64,000 bases of DNA, taken from contig NC_053042.1 of assembly GCF_003473485.1 (NCBI RefSeq), forward strand, positions 5,293,501-5,357,500, written 5' to 3'. The DNA comes from Medicago truncatula. Its lineage: Eukaryota; Streptophyta; Magnoliopsida; Fabales; Fabaceae. The notes beneath the pieces are model-generated. The model made no database searches and was not told the origin of the DNA. It saw only the letters and a list, made by a program, of their open reading frames with translations. Positions within the stretch are counted from its first letter, which is position 1. Every line of letters begins with the position of its first letter. Shown here piece after piece: positions 23,101-35,714 of the stretch. The translations under genes and the position numbers were made by a program.

Positions 23101-26100
23101 ATCAATTAACAGTAAAGTAGGCACACAGTTCATGATATAGTGCATATGAGATGTTGGAGAAGGCAGGGAACATCCCCAAAGGATATTTGATAACTCACTC
23201 TATGAGATGGAGTAGCAGCAAATGTTGATTGCACATGTTTAAAATCTGTGCGCTTAGTCATGTCTAATTTGGTGGGCCATCTGTAACAGAAACAAGGAAT
23301 TTAAACTAGCATATTTTTGAAGAAAATAATATTCTGAGCTATTGAAAAAACCAAGTCCCACGTAGATTAAATATAAGGCCTGATTAGATTTATAAAGAGT
23401 GGCACCTCTCACTTTACAAGACGGTTTTGTAAGGATTAGTTAGACCCAATATAAAAATTCTAAGATGAGCAGTAAGTAAGGAAGCAAAATATGAATTCTT
23501 ACTCAGCAGGCTCAGGCATGACATTTGAATAGCTGCAAATATTTGAATCTGCCCTGCATGCATAAATTGTACAGTAGCTAACTCCACTTTTACAGAGATT
23601 TCCCTGCCACTGATACTGCAGCGGCTGCCCCGAACATTCCACACTGACTGGTTCTTGGACAGGCAGCGGAGGAGGAGGTGGAGGAGGAGAACCAGGTGGA
23701 GGAGGTGGAGGAACCAAGGGTGGTTGTGTCTCAGGTAGAGGTGGCTGAGAAGGAGGATGTGGATGAGGAGGTGGCATTTCAGGCTGAGGAGGTGGCAAGG
23801 ATGATAAGGGTGGTGGTACAATTGAGGGAGGAATCTGCTGGTTATACGGTTGCATTGGAGTTCCTTGTATTTGAGCAAGTGGAGTTACTGAAACAGGTAT
23901 AAAAGGACTTGCATTAAAATTATTTGGCATTACAACAGTTTGGTATTGATTGACAGGTAACTGATTGTTTATTCCATGGGGATCCCATTGGCCATTTGGA
24001 GGAACATAAACAGGGCGGGTGAAAGGAGATGACTGAATTTGTTGTGGTGGTGGAATGGAAGGTCCATGTGCTCCAGAGTATGCATGTGGAACATTTCCTG
24101 GTGCAGAAGAGACTCCATTTCAGAAACAAACACAATTGTAATTATTTAATCCATAATTCCATGACACACAAAAAGCTGTACAACCATAGAATATTACCTC
24201 CTTGACGAGGATCTAGTGATAAATGATCATAACCATCAGGTTTCCTTCCTCCAACTTCTGGTATCTCTCTTGAATCAGGGAAGTGCCAGTTTGATTGAGA
24301 CAGAGGTGCGCCATGTCCTCCACTACTACGATTCTCAGCATTCATTCTGGGGGAGACAAGCTCCATAGCACGGTTTTCAGGTTTAATTGCAAATGGAACA
24401 GCATTCTGATTCCCTGGATTGCTGTGTAGAGATTGAACAAGAAGAACTAAACAAAATTAGTAAATACTACTAGTTGTCCAAAAGACTTTGTTATAAAACA
24501 ATTTAAAAGCTGTTGGAAGAAATAAGAATCACTTGCACACATAGATACAAAGTTCAAGATCAGCTGAGTGTGGTGTAAAACATAAATAATTTACATCAAT
24601 GGAAAACATCGTCAGAATGCATATATGAGGGCCTGATTTGAATTAGCTTCTAGCCTATAGTAGTTTTTCAAATGAAATAAGTATTCAGTTTCCAACTCAT
24701 GAAAGAAAGAAGAAAAAAACCTTACAAATTTATAGGTGATTGTGTGAAGTTAAATGAGAAAGATTCTGACAAAACTGATATGCAAAAGTTGATTTCAACT
24801 TATGAAAGAAGTTATTAGTTATAGTACTCTAACTTATTGCAACATCATTTCAACTTTTCTTCCAGACTAAACTTTTATTCTATACAAGTGCTTGGGAAAA
24901 ATATTATCCACACTACTAATAAATTTACTGTTGGATTCTAAGTTGTATGGCCCACTACTGATAACTGATGAACCATTCCAATAACATTTAAGAAAACGAA
25001 GGTAGGAGTTCAAGACATATGCTTTCAAACAGAAAAATAAAAACACGAACCACACACTTAAATCAACAAATATGTTGATGTGTATATGTACATGAAAAAG
25101 ATTAATCTTGTGTAACCTGAATTCTATTTGGAAAAACAGTCCTGGACAACCACGCAGATTCTGTAAGATTGTAACTGCTCCGTCAACATTACTACATTCA
25201 ACAAACCAACCACATCCCATGTGCATTTTTGCTTGTCTCAACCGTGCAATGGAACCAGAGTTTCCAATAGCAAGGTTGCAAATACTCATTAGCTCATCAT
25301 CTGTGAGGAACTGGGAGCTACTATGAGGAATTGTTATCCACAGAGTGTTGGATGGCACTACATCTTCCTCACGCGTGGAAGAAGCGCAACTATTTCCAGT
25401 CATATAGTTATCATGGAGACCTATGTTTTGATTAATATTATACTTTGCACGCAATGAAGCTAGTATGTTACACAAGTGAGACATTCTTGTTCGACTGCTG
25501 TCGGCAGGGCTCCCATGTAAAGCTCGAGCATGAGGTGATCCAGCAGAGTTGCTGACCTTGAGGTCCAGGTGAGCAGGGGCGGGCAAAGGTCTTGCACCAT
25601 CCATATAACCATGCCCACTTACAACATTAACTGTTCCTGGACCAAAATGTGGGCTATAACTACTTCTTTCTCTTCGGAGCTGTCTCAGATGCAACATGAC
25701 GGAGGCAGCTTCTTCAGGGCTATCAAACTCCATAAGCAACGCACACTCAAAGCTAAGATCAATCACAGCGAGAGGACCCTTATAAACTACTTTCCTTGAT
25801 TCATGAAGAATCTCATCCTTGGCCCATTGACTGGAAACATTTCCAACATAAATATGAGAACTAGAGCCAACTGCAACACCATTCACTGCACCCCTACTAC
25901 CAAGTCCCACATCCATGAATTTTACACGGCAAGGAAAATTTCCAGGTGCACAGTGTCGAGCTTTTATTGCGTCCATTATCCTTCTGTACTCAACTAAAGC
26001 AAATCCATTCGATGGGAAGAATATAAACTTTTCAATAGGACCAAACCTCTCTATTTGAAACCTAATATGGCTTTCAGGCATGTCAGGTGCCACACAACCT

Positions 26101-29100
26101 ACCCATAGCTGCCTAGAAGCAGCAACAATATCTACAGCAGCAGGATCCCCGTCAAAGCACAAAACAATTTGACTTTTGGTTAAAGAATTTGGTGACATAA
26201 AACGATGATTGGGAGACGCCAGAACATTGCTGACAGCTCCACTAGAGGACCTCGACAGAGGTGAATTGAAATTTATATTTGAAACTTGATTTTTCTCAAC
26301 ATTTGGGAATTCATTTCTACCATCAAATGAATTACTCCTAAAGTCTACTGCTGTTCTAACTGTAGGTGAGAACATCTGATGGCTTACAGAGTCCCTAGGT
26401 GTGGAACATCTAACATGGGGTATATCACCTTTCTCAACGCCCACAGACCTTGATACCCCTCCATTATCAAAATGCGAACCTGCTTTAAAAATAGGAACAT
26501 TGTCAAGAGAAACAGAAGAGAAATGAACAGTCACATATTTTTCAGACACATCATCAGTAAAACTATCACAAGAAGAACCAACATGAACTCATAAATTGCT
26601 ACCTTTTTGTGATCTTTCACCAATATTTTCAAGTTCCTCGGAGATCCTAGGAATCACATAGTTTCTATTCGTGAAGATTGAAGAATCGGACTTGTCTTCA
26701 TCACTATCTACTTGACAGTCTTCTAACTCTGTCTGTTGAGCGAACATTCCAAGAATTCCTTGCAATACTGATGTAGTTTCCGGTGAAGCATTAGTGAGCG
26801 AGTCAAGCAACTTCTTACATCGGCGCAGAGTCCACTTCCGCAGTGAGGGGTCCTTGTTAAGAACCTTATAAGGACATGCAACAGTCTCTTTAGTAAGAAG
26901 CAATTCGAACTAAAACTTTAAATTAAACAGCATAAACAAAAAGTACTAAATTTGCAACGGAGCTCTTTCACGAGCAATGTATATGCTACGGAAGTCAATT
27001 AATAACAACATATCAGCATTCAACCATACAATAAAAAAAACTCGGCCATGACTAGCACAACAGAAAATAACATAACAAAAGAACAATTGCGCCATCATGG
27101 CTAACCAATCGAATGCTTATTGTTGTGAGTATGTAATATGTAATTATTGTCTCAGCCTCATATGCAAATATTATGTAGTTATCAGCAATTTTTGTATTAG
27201 GATCATCAATCAAGCCAGTTAAGTAGAGCTTAGTCTGTATAATTGGATTAGTGCTCGTACATAATTCAATAATATTTCAAAATACTTATCCATATGGTAT
27301 CACAAGCCAAATAGAATGAAATTTTGGGATATAACGAGAGCTACACTGGAAATAGATTATGGAAATGTAGAATTACACTGAATATGGACAACAGATTTGA
27401 AGGAAACCTCCTTACAATATGGATGAGAAAGGAAAAATGTAGTATTGAATACCCTTGAGCCAGAGAAATCTCCCTGAGCTCTTCCTTACCAATAACCTCC
27501 TAATTCATTTCCTACCTATTCAGTTACAATTTCCCCCCCAAATACTCAATTCCCAGCCTCTCTCTTCCCTTCGCCACACATTCTATCCCACTCCTAGACT
27601 ACCACCTGTTCACTCTACCATCCTCTTCGCCTTCTCACTTGCTCCTTCCACTTCAAGTGCAGCCAAAACACACTGATTAATTGGGCCATTCACTTTCAAA
27701 TCAGCATCCTCCTTGAGCTCATTATCTACAACTGGACTCTCTCTCATTCACTCCCTCCTCCTGTACACTTGAGCCACGGGCCTATCACCTTCATTCAGCT
27801 CTCTTGGCTGCCTCATTGCAATCTTTGGAACCATCGGTTTGACCTATATTGCTCTTTGGATGTCACCCATTACAGCAATTTGTTGGCATCGTCTGTCACT
27901 ATTCAATTTTGTTAAACATTGCCTGCCACTGATGTCGAACCGGCAACGACACTAAGAGGATCATCACCCCAAAACCTGCTCGAACCCAGAAGATCACACC
28001 ATGCCCCCTCACACAACAATAGTGACTTCCTTTCTCCAGTATGTGCAACCCAAGCAACACCCTGTTGTTCTCTATTTGCCGTCAAGGTTCGATGGTATCC
28101 TCGTTGGTGTCTCCCGTTCTGTTTGAAGGGCCCCACCTTTGATCTGAGCTCCTTTTTTCCTGGGTCATTTGAATCCCATATGTTCTTGTTCCTCTCATTG
28201 TTTTCAATACCACCTTGCCGATCTCCGCCATTGCACTGCCAATTGCCAAAGCAGATTGGCATCCCTACATGGGCCGACTGGGGCCACTTCCAGCTTCTGG
28301 GCCGAACGTCTGACTCATTTCATCCTTGACTTCTCGTAATGTCACTGGTGCTATTCCTGTGTATTTGTGGATACTTGACATTGTTGCAACTGATTGTATA
28401 TGATTGTGTTCCTCATATTTTGTATTCTACTCCACACTATCCAGAAAGCAACATCTTATCGCTGCTAATGGATCTTGAGCTCCTATTACTAAACGCGGCA
28501 ACATTCAACTTCGCCCTTCCTGACACTTTAATAATGTCCTAAAATCCTAAATGTTCCCAGTCTCTCCAATAATCTTGCTTCTATATGCAAACTTACACAG
28601 GACCTGAAGTGTGCAGCAACCTTTTTTCCACCCATTGTTTTTTTCAGGATTTAGCCAGGGGAAAACCTTGGATTTGCTAGAGAACATATGTACTACCTTG
28701 TTGATAAAAGAGGTGATGCATGTTCTGATCAGAAGGTACTATTGTCGTGCCTTTGATACGAGTCCAGATCTCCTACCTCCCAAGTTTAGCTTCAACACAA
28801 ATGCTTGGGCATCCCCATTTTCGTTAATTAATTCTATGTTTCCAGCTTTGTTTTCTAAAAAGTCTGTTGAATCTTTTAAATGAGATACGTGTGAGTTTTC
28901 TAAACACCTTTGAGTTACTTTTTTCCCTAGTTTTTCATAAAAGAGTTCAACCATTTGCTGATGATTAGGAGTCTACTCGTTTAGGTGATTAGGGATCTAT
29001 CCGTTTCTAATATCTCTGGTGTCAGATGGCTTGTATTTATTGATTTTATTGTACTCAAGTAACTTCACTTTTCATGAAAGGTGAATCAAAATACCTAAAC

Positions 29101-32100
29101 TTTTCATTCAATTTCCATATGGTACAAACTTAATTTGAGGAACACATCAAAAGTTTATGTTCTAGGAATAGAAAGGAATGAGTTAATCAGAGGCTTTCAA
29201 GCTTTTATAGTATACATGGCATCATTCATGAATTTACGGTTGACACCCCGAAGCAAAATAAGGCCACAAGAAAGGAAAAATTGTATCTTACGTGAAGTTG
29301 TTTGAGCCTTCCTCTTTCAAATGCCTGTCTCAAACTAATATTAGAGATAGGTAGTATTGATTGCTGCCTATTTGATTAATCGGATATCATCCCGTGTTTT
29401 GAGTAATGTAATGTCTGTTTTGTTTCTCACATTTGATTGTTTTTATTATCATCTAGAGCTTTTAGTCTCGGGTCTTTGGGTGTGTTGCTTTTGTCCATGT
29501 TCATAAACCACATTGAACTAAGTTGGACTCCCGTGGTCAGGTGCTTTTTTTTTGGGTATGCACCTAGCAAAGAGGGCTATAAATGCTGCTACTATCCTCC
29601 TAAGAGGTGCTTTTTTTTTTGGGATGTCACCTTCCATGAACATGTGTCCTTCACCCCTCCCCCAATCACCTTCAGGAGGAGAATGGTAATTTAAAATTTG
29701 ATTCCAAATTTCTCATCCTTAGTCTTTGTCTTCCAGATCAACATTTGAGTCAATTGTTTCTGTTCTTGTTCCTCATCTGTCTTCTGTTTAAAGGAATCAG
29801 TACCTTCCACCAGTATTAGAAGTAGTGAAGAACAAGGATAATGAACCGGCCTTCGCGTACTGATGCAAATTATGGAGGCTATATTGATGTGTCTTTCTGG
29901 AAGCTTGACTGTGAAAGCTATATTGATGTGTTTTTTAACACAATGGCAGTAATAAAAAAATTCTGCTTTAGACGGCAAGCCCTAAAGCTCAAGTTAACTT
30001 AATCTTCTATAATATATGCAGTTATGCACAACTATTTTAAGACAAGGCTATTAAAGGTTTAAATAATAGATAAGGGCATAGGTGGAATTCTTCCAAGGGA
30101 GAGATCACAATGAAAAAAACAGCACGGTTTTCCAAGTTGCATAAATACTTTTCAGACTAGACCAATAATAAAGCTCAAAATAGACAGAGAACATGCATGT
30201 AATAACAAAAAAAAACTAGCATGACAAAAAATGAAAAATACATAGAGCCAATAAATGATATATATACATAAAAATATACATGAAGATAACAAACACAGTA
30301 TTACCAGCATAAGCAAACAGCTCTTTTGAATCGCATCGGAGATATGGTTGTCATTGGTGACGGCTTTCTCGCCAACCTCAATCTCTTTGATGCCTTCCTC
30401 AATAAAACCGTTACATGATTTAGGTCCATCATTTGCTCTACCCAAAAGGTGAACTGCTTCATCATAATTAAGCATGCTAGTCACCATGCTCAGAAAACGC
30501 TGTCCTTCGTTAGAAGATCCCTCTTTTGTGGTGGAGCCTAAGAGTTCCAAACAAGCTGCAAGCAATTCTTTTGGACAAGAGAAGAATACCCTAAGTATAC
30601 ATAATGCACGGAACTTAGACAATTTAGTCAATGAAGAATCATCTTCATCTAAAACCTTTTGTTTCAATTCAGAAAAGACCTCGGGATTATCTTGCATATT
30701 CAGGAAATTCTTGTCAATCATCTTTAAGACATCATTTCCCTCAAATAAGGGAACAAAAAAGGTGAGCACATTTTGAAAAACTGTTGAGCGAATTCCTCTA
30801 ATTACAGCTGATGTTGGTGCTACTGAAGAAGCAATGCAGCAAATATCAGCCAATCCGAAAATACATGCCTTAGCAGTTTCAAATGCAATACCATTGGAAT
30901 CCTCTTCCTTACTAGTCAATGCCAAACTCCAGTTATGCATATTGATAACGACTTTGGCTGCGGCTTCCAAAGCTGTTGGACAGTGACCAGCATATTGAGG
31001 AATTAAATTGGCCACAATTCTTTGTACACTCGTACAACCTGACACATTTTAAAAGTTTCACTTTGAGAATAAGAGAATTCCAACTCCAATCATGAAGATT
31101 TTTCTATCAGTTCCTACATTATGGGCAATGAAATATAGTTTGCTTGCATATTAAGCATTTAATAAGGTTACAAAATCACACCACATGATGTACACATATG
31201 GCTATTTGAGGTGATATTGAAACTTAAATATCTTGTGCTTTATGCAACTAATTGGCCTTAAGTGGGGAGATTCTGAAATCCAAGATGCTAACATGCAAAA
31301 ATGAAACATATCACTGCGTGTAACTTGAACAATTCTAGTTCAAATGTACAGAAAGCTGCAGTTTGCCTCAGTGATTCAATCAAACATGGAATTCCTACAT
31401 GGGTCAGTAGAGAAGTATAGATTGAGCTGAAATTTAGCTGAATCAGTAATTCAACAGTGGCAGGTGAAGCATTTTAAATCTCAGTCACAATGAGTGTTTG
31501 GATGGATTAGGACTTAAGTGTTTAGCGTTATTCCTTGTAATCTCCATTGATCATATTTGATTGATTCTTCATTCTATCTTGTTTATGCACGAAGGTCTAT
31601 TGCTCCTAATTTTAACATTACCTTACAATTTAACGAGCATATCCCTGTCTTTTTTTAAATGGCAAATGTTAATGGTTAGTTGTTAGATTAATTTTTTTTT
31701 CTCTTTTGCCCAGGTTTGAACCCAAGACCTCCAACTCCTTATCCTTTAGCTCAACCCCCTCCCCCCCTATATCCCTATCTATTATTTTGGGGAGTCGGTC
31801 ATAGCGATACATGCTCAGCAGACATGCCTCGAGGTGACACATGTATCACTCTCGCTGACTACGACAAAACAGTTTTGATGTGAATTGAAATTTGGAGGAT
31901 TAATAACTGATTCTAGAAGTGTAGAATTAATTTTGCCTCCAAAATTGATTCTAACTCGAAGCTAGAATTTGTACTTTGGGCTTCTACAATTGGTTCTTAG
32001 CCTTGAATTCATTTTTCAACTCACTTTTACATGAATATATTCAAACAAAAATCACTTTACATTCAACTCACTTTTAGGCAGAATCAATTTTACAAGATCA

Positions 32101-32830
32101 GTTCATTTCAAAATCAATTTATCTCACTGCATAACCATTCCAAACAACATTAGATATCATTTTTTTTCAACTTTCATTACTCAAAACACAGTGTTAAAAA
32201 GAGTACCACAGCAATCAATTACAGAAACTACATTTTGAACAAACAACAAAAGCTAATTGAATTCCATGCACAAACGATTCCTCCATGGTTTTCAATTCTA
32301 CAGTAAACTCAAGATTCAATAACAAGTAATTACATCCTAAAACCCTAATTAACAAGTAATTACATCCTAAAACCCTAATTAACAAGTAAATCATACACAA
32401 AGAAGTTCTACTTAAACAACACAAAATCTGCAAAAAGAAATGACGAAAAACGGTTACCTCTTGAAGAAGCGATGAGAGCAAGAAAATTCTGATCAAGATC
32501 AGGCATGGAGGAAGATTGTTTCTGAAGGATGCAACGTTTAATTCGCTTGTAACCTTCATAGAGATTTCGAATTGCGTCTTTGTTTCTGCGTTTCGCGAGA
32601 ATTTCGTCTGGAGACAACGGCGGAGTAGGTAGGGTTTGCAGAAAGTGAGAGCTAGTTTCCGGTTGTGGCGATTGCGACGGTGGAGAATCGTGGAGCTTTC
32701 GCTTTTTTAGAGGATGTTCGACGGAGGTCATGGCAGTGGTGGTGGTGGTGGAGAGTGGTGAGTTTGTTACGGTGGTTTCTGTATGTTGTCGTTTGAGTTT
32801 TGTTGTGTCAAGAAGATTCTCCTCCTCCAT
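20195..32830 (-). CDS. RRM and SPOC domain RNA-binding protein, eight exons, about 1,335 codons with one in-frame TGA
   Basis: Spen-related proteins of plants act in nuclear RNA processing and transcriptional silencing. Exons (minus strand): 32830-32458, 31038-30305, 26864-25117, 24421-24198, 24097-23503, 23280-23199, 21859-21812 and 20398-20195. All junctions are GT-AG and phases join exactly (4,008 nt). The N-terminal 370 or so residues form a helical domain I cannot name (starts [18 protein letters not shown]). An RRM-like fold lies at about 620-695 ([18 protein letters not shown]) and a second at about 705-780 ([16 protein letters not shown]). A Pro-rich segment occupies about 1085-1155, and the SPOC domain the C-terminus ([67 protein letters not shown]). 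Codon 461 is TGA (26591-26589); it sits inside a possible 123-nt intron (26602-26480) whose removal keeps the frame. Intron 2 holds a copia relic. It may correspond to Arabidopsis At1g27750, from memory and unchecked. Confidence 0.88.
20707..21329. repeat. 21-bp direct repeats bracketing about 580 bp in SPOC-gene intron 7
   Basis: Identical 21-mers, starting ATCAAGTCGGTATG, lie at 20707-20727 and 21309-21329. The DNA before each copy is also loosely similar (a TTTCCCTATAA phrase and a TTTAGT phrase). The sequence between them starts CTATACTATATATAAAG, a phrase reminiscent of Helitron 5' ends, but no Helitron 3' hairpin is evident. Confidence 0.6.
21356..21380 (+). repeat. (CT)n microsatellite
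   Basis: About 12 uninterrupted CT units inside intron 7 of the SPOC gene. Confidence 0.95.
26480..26602 (-). other. possible 123-nt intron/exitron containing the in-frame TGA of the SPOC gene
   Basis: On the minus strand AAAAAG|GTAGCA forms a donor and TTTTTAAAGCAG|GTTCGC an acceptor, both in phase 1. The interval is T-rich, has a CTTGAC branch-point-like word shortly before the acceptor, and has a length divisible by three. Splicing would join RSQK to GSHFDNGG in frame and remove the stop codon at 26591-26589. If it is not spliced, the protein ends after 460 residues, before the RRM and SPOC domains. Confidence 0.5.
27122..27292 (+). repeat. candidate short copia LTR in SPOC-gene intron 2
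   Basis: The plus strand starts TGTTGTGAGTATG and ends ATCCA, and two bases later reads TGGTATCACAAGCC, close to a Met-tRNA primer-binding site. A decayed copia pol fragment lies downstream in the same orientation. I did not find the partner LTR, so this is tentative. Confidence 0.4.
27293..28899. other. intron 2 sequence of unclear origin, GC-richer than its surroundings
   Basis: Pyrimidine-rich and less AT-rich than neighbouring introns. It probably belongs to the same old retroelement as the integrase relic and the candidate LTR, but I could not recognise gag. The open frames at 27455, 27912/27919 and 28339-28883 give no recognisable domain. Confidence 0.35.
28900..29690 (+). pseudogene. 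decayed copia integrase relic inside SPOC-gene intron 2
   Basis: Pieces of a copia polyprotein can be read on the plus strand through several frameshifts and stops: [19 protein letters not shown] (integrase core start) near 28990-29060, then FHMVQT and [15 protein letters not shown] near 29110-29260, then [14 protein letters not shown] and [10 protein letters not shown] near 29550-29655. The order matches copia integrase and its C-terminal region. The relic lies antisense to the host gene. Confidence 0.75.
31870..32150. repeat. MITE-like sequence in SPOC-gene intron 1
   Basis: Contains repeated AGAATTGATTTTG/AAAATTGATTCTA words in both orientations, of the same style as the element at 34664-35440. 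Ends are not resolved. Confidence 0.35.
32321..32389. repeat. 30-bp tandem repeat in SPOC-gene intron 1
   Basis: Two exact 30-bp units (AACAAGTAATTACATCCTAA plus ten bases) at 32321-32350 and 32351-32380, and the start of a third. It lies about 70 bp inside the first intron. Each unit contains AAACCCTAA, a telo-box sequence. Confidence 0.9.
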
Positions 32831-34450
32831 TGGAGTAGTTTGGAAATGGTAAGAGTGAGAGTGATGTGTTAAAAACAAAGGAGTGTTAAGGCTTTTGTAA
32901 GATTCTTGACATCGATTTGCTCCGGTAAATTATCATTTTGATTCTGGATATTTAGAAAAAGAAAATCCCTTTAATTCAAATTTAATGTCAAAGCTGAGGT
33001 TATTTAGGTGGGTTTAATATGCTAAAATATCTTCATTTGAATCACTAATATGTCTTTCCAACCATTTCTAAAAGATATATAATCGTATTTGGACAGTTGT
33101 GGTGAACAAAAAATGTGCGTTCAGATTAAAGCTGAAATTAATTCTCAGCTTTATAAAAGTCACCATAAAGTAATATTGGGACACGAGTATTGTGTTAAAA
33201 ACGTCAAAATAAACGTGTTATAAATCATACATGAATTGAACGGAAGAATGTCGGTTTTTATGAATTGATTATTAATAAAAACTCACTTTTAAGTGATCTA
33301 TAGCTTATGAGTGTTTTGGTTATTATGATCTCAAGTTTAGTGATCTTGAATATTGGTCATTAACTCATTATATAGATTAGTGGTTTTTAATTACTGATTT
33401 TAGAATCAAGCCTATAAATTGTAGTTAGTCTTTGTGAGCTTGCTCCCGCTCATTCTATTACTCAAAGAAATGCATCATCTACAATAGATAGAGTAAATAG
33501 TATTATTATTTTCCATATTTGATTTAATGATTGTTGTTTCCATATTTGATTTAATGATCTTTGTTGTTCTTTTATTATTAGGGAGATAGGATCAAATCAT
33601 GATCTAACAGCTACATTAGTAACTAGCTCACACTTGTCAAACTAACTGAGATTAACTTGCTTGGTTTTTTAGTTACGTGAGAGTTATCCTGTCCATAAGT
33701 ATCTATAATAGTCCTATACTATTGTGAATTCTACTATTTTCCCAACCAAAAATGTTCATTCCCAATTGAAATGACTATAATGATCCTGCACGAGCTAACT
33801 CACGCTAGTGTATATCTTTGCGTGAGTTAAGTCACGCAGATTTAACATTAGCGTTGGTTAACTCAATCAGGGGTATTTTTGGAATTTCAGTTGGAAATGA
33901 ACAAAATGTGTTGGGTAAAGAGCAAAATTCCTAAATCTTGAATTATGAGGGGGTTTGAAAATTATGGGACTTTGAACAGCCATACAAGTAGAATTAGACA
34001 CCACCTACTCTTGCACCTCGGCTGGCACGTCATCAACAAGACACATCCTTTAACTATCTTTGTCATGAAGCCTTTCAATATGAAGAGTCGGTCAAACCAT
34101 CAATTGGATCAAGAAAGAAGGTTTGTAAGATCTTCACATTTGACTCTGAGCAACCACACAAGTGGAATTGAACCACATCTTAACCTAAAACTTTAATGGA
34201 GTATATACGTGTCATCTCACTTATATGTTGTTGAACACTTAATCTTCTATCCAATGTTATACTCATGCAATCTTTAGTCACACTTAACAATCAGACAAAT
34301 ATATTTATCTCAAATATAGTCAGGATCTTATGAATCTGTAATCAGAAGTTCAGAACTTTGCAAACTCAATAAGATATTCATGGTTTCTTTTTCTGATGTA
34401 AGGAGCACGAGGTTGATTTATCATTTGTGTATGTTTGAGCTTATTACTAT
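32831..34450. other. upstream region of the SPOC gene and intergenic DNA
   Basis: The promoter of the SPOC gene should lie just after 32830 on this map; I see no convincing TATA box. A nearly exact 23-bp direct repeat (ending TTTGATTTAATGAT) is at about 33509-33560. The open frame at 33945-34196 has no recognisable domain. Confidence 0.4.
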
Positions 34451-34535
34451 TTTTTTTGTGGTGGTGGAGTTTGAACTCCAAACTTTGCATATATTATGCA
34501 TTATCTCTACTAACTGAGTTAAGCTCACGATGACA
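34451..34535 (-). mobile_element. tRNA-derived SINE fragment (copy 1)
   Basis: The minus strand reads CGTGAGCTTAACTCAGTTAG (Pol III A-box), then GCATAATATATGC, then GGAGTTCAAACTCC (B-box), then CCACCAC and an A-run. It has the same layout as the copies at 43.1, 44.4, 52.8 and 54.8 kb. No clear target duplication. Confidence 0.75.
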
Positions 34536-34663
34536 CTACTTTGTTCACTCAACATAAGACAGTCCCAAAGTTAGAGCAATAAAGATGTCTGCTTAATCAT
34601 TTAATGGCTTTCAAATACAAAAGTCAGAAACAAACTACCCCACGTGATTAATAAAGAAAGTGA

Positions 34664-35440
34664 TTATGTGTGTGTTTGGTTCTGAGGTGTGTAGAATTGA
34701 TTCTGACAGAATTGATTCTGAAAGAATTGATTCTGACAGAATTGATTCTGACAGAATTGATTTATGTTTGGATGCAATAATGCAGAATTGATTAAACAGA
34801 ATGATTGTTGTTTGGATAGTTTTGATCAAAATTACTTTTGAATGTATAATTACCAAAATAGACATAGTTAAATACAAATAAATAGAAATTACTAAATTAA
34901 GATAATTAAGTGCAATATAGTCCTAAAATATAAGGTATTACAATACTAACATCATGAAAATAAAAATTACAAATAGATAATAGAATTTAAAGTGCAATAG
35001 AGTATTAAAATATTATTACAAAACTAACATAATGTGTATTATAGTACTAAAATATTGATATAATAATTTAAAGTACAATACTAATTATTTTGCCTGTGCT
35101 CAATAATTTCATTGCGGATTATGTTTCGAACGCGATCCATCTCTGACGACGAAACTACATTTAAAACTTGTGATTGATCCAAGTTAGATCCAAGTTGATC
35201 GGTTGGAGAAGGGTTAGAAAAATTAATGAGGGCAGGGATGGAATTAATAGAATTGAGGGTGTAGAATTGATTCTAGGAAAGTAAGAAGTTAGGAATTGTA
35301 GCTTCAACTAGAATTGCTTTTGGAGGATAAAAGCTATTTTGAAAAGCCAAACCAAACATGTTAAATATTGCAGAATTGCTTTTGAAATGCTCCAGAATTG
35401 ATTCTGGCTTTGCAAAAGCCAAACCAAACAGAGGCATAAA
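34664..35440. mobile_element. non-autonomous DNA transposon (MITE-like) with internal tandem repeats
   Basis: The left end reads TGTGTGTTTGGTTCTGAGG and the right end, inverted, TGCCTCTGTTTGGTTTGGC. Both arms are filled with GAATTGATTCTG words; 34694-34760 holds four to five 16-bp tandem units of this type. AT-rich centre, no protein. Confidence 0.6.
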
Positions 35441-35554
35441 CTTTCTTAGAGCATGATATTGCTATTTTATTAACACCATCAAATAATAACTAGTTAGAAT
35501 ACATACATAATTGGTTTCTTAATTAATTCATTTTGCCTTTGCAAAAAAAAAAGA

Positions 35555-35566
<12 letters not shown>

Positions 35567-35611
<45 letters not shown>
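35567..35611 (+). repeat. (AT)n microsatellite
   Basis: About 22 AT units, preceded by a short ACAT run, about 100 bp past the stop codon of the bHLH gene. Confidence 0.97.
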
Positions 35612-35614
<3 letters not shown>

Positions 35615-35714
35615 GCTCAATTTCATTTTATGTTTTTTCCCCTTACTAAGGAATTGTTTCCCGTTTAATTGCTACATATTACAATGAAGAAAAAAAAAGG
35701 TATTTCTTAGAAGC

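Noticed and set aside
23678-23902. Glu/Val-rich plus-strand frame
   Set aside because: Reverse strand of the proline-rich exon of the SPOC gene.
27912-28329. Overlapping frames of 116 and 136 residues on opposite strands in intron 2
   Set aside because: GC-richer repeat sequence produces long frames; no domain on either strand.
35567-35611. AT-run as a CRISPR or regulatory repeat
   Set aside because: Simple dinucleotide microsatellite; no spacer-repeat structure exists anywhere in the window.
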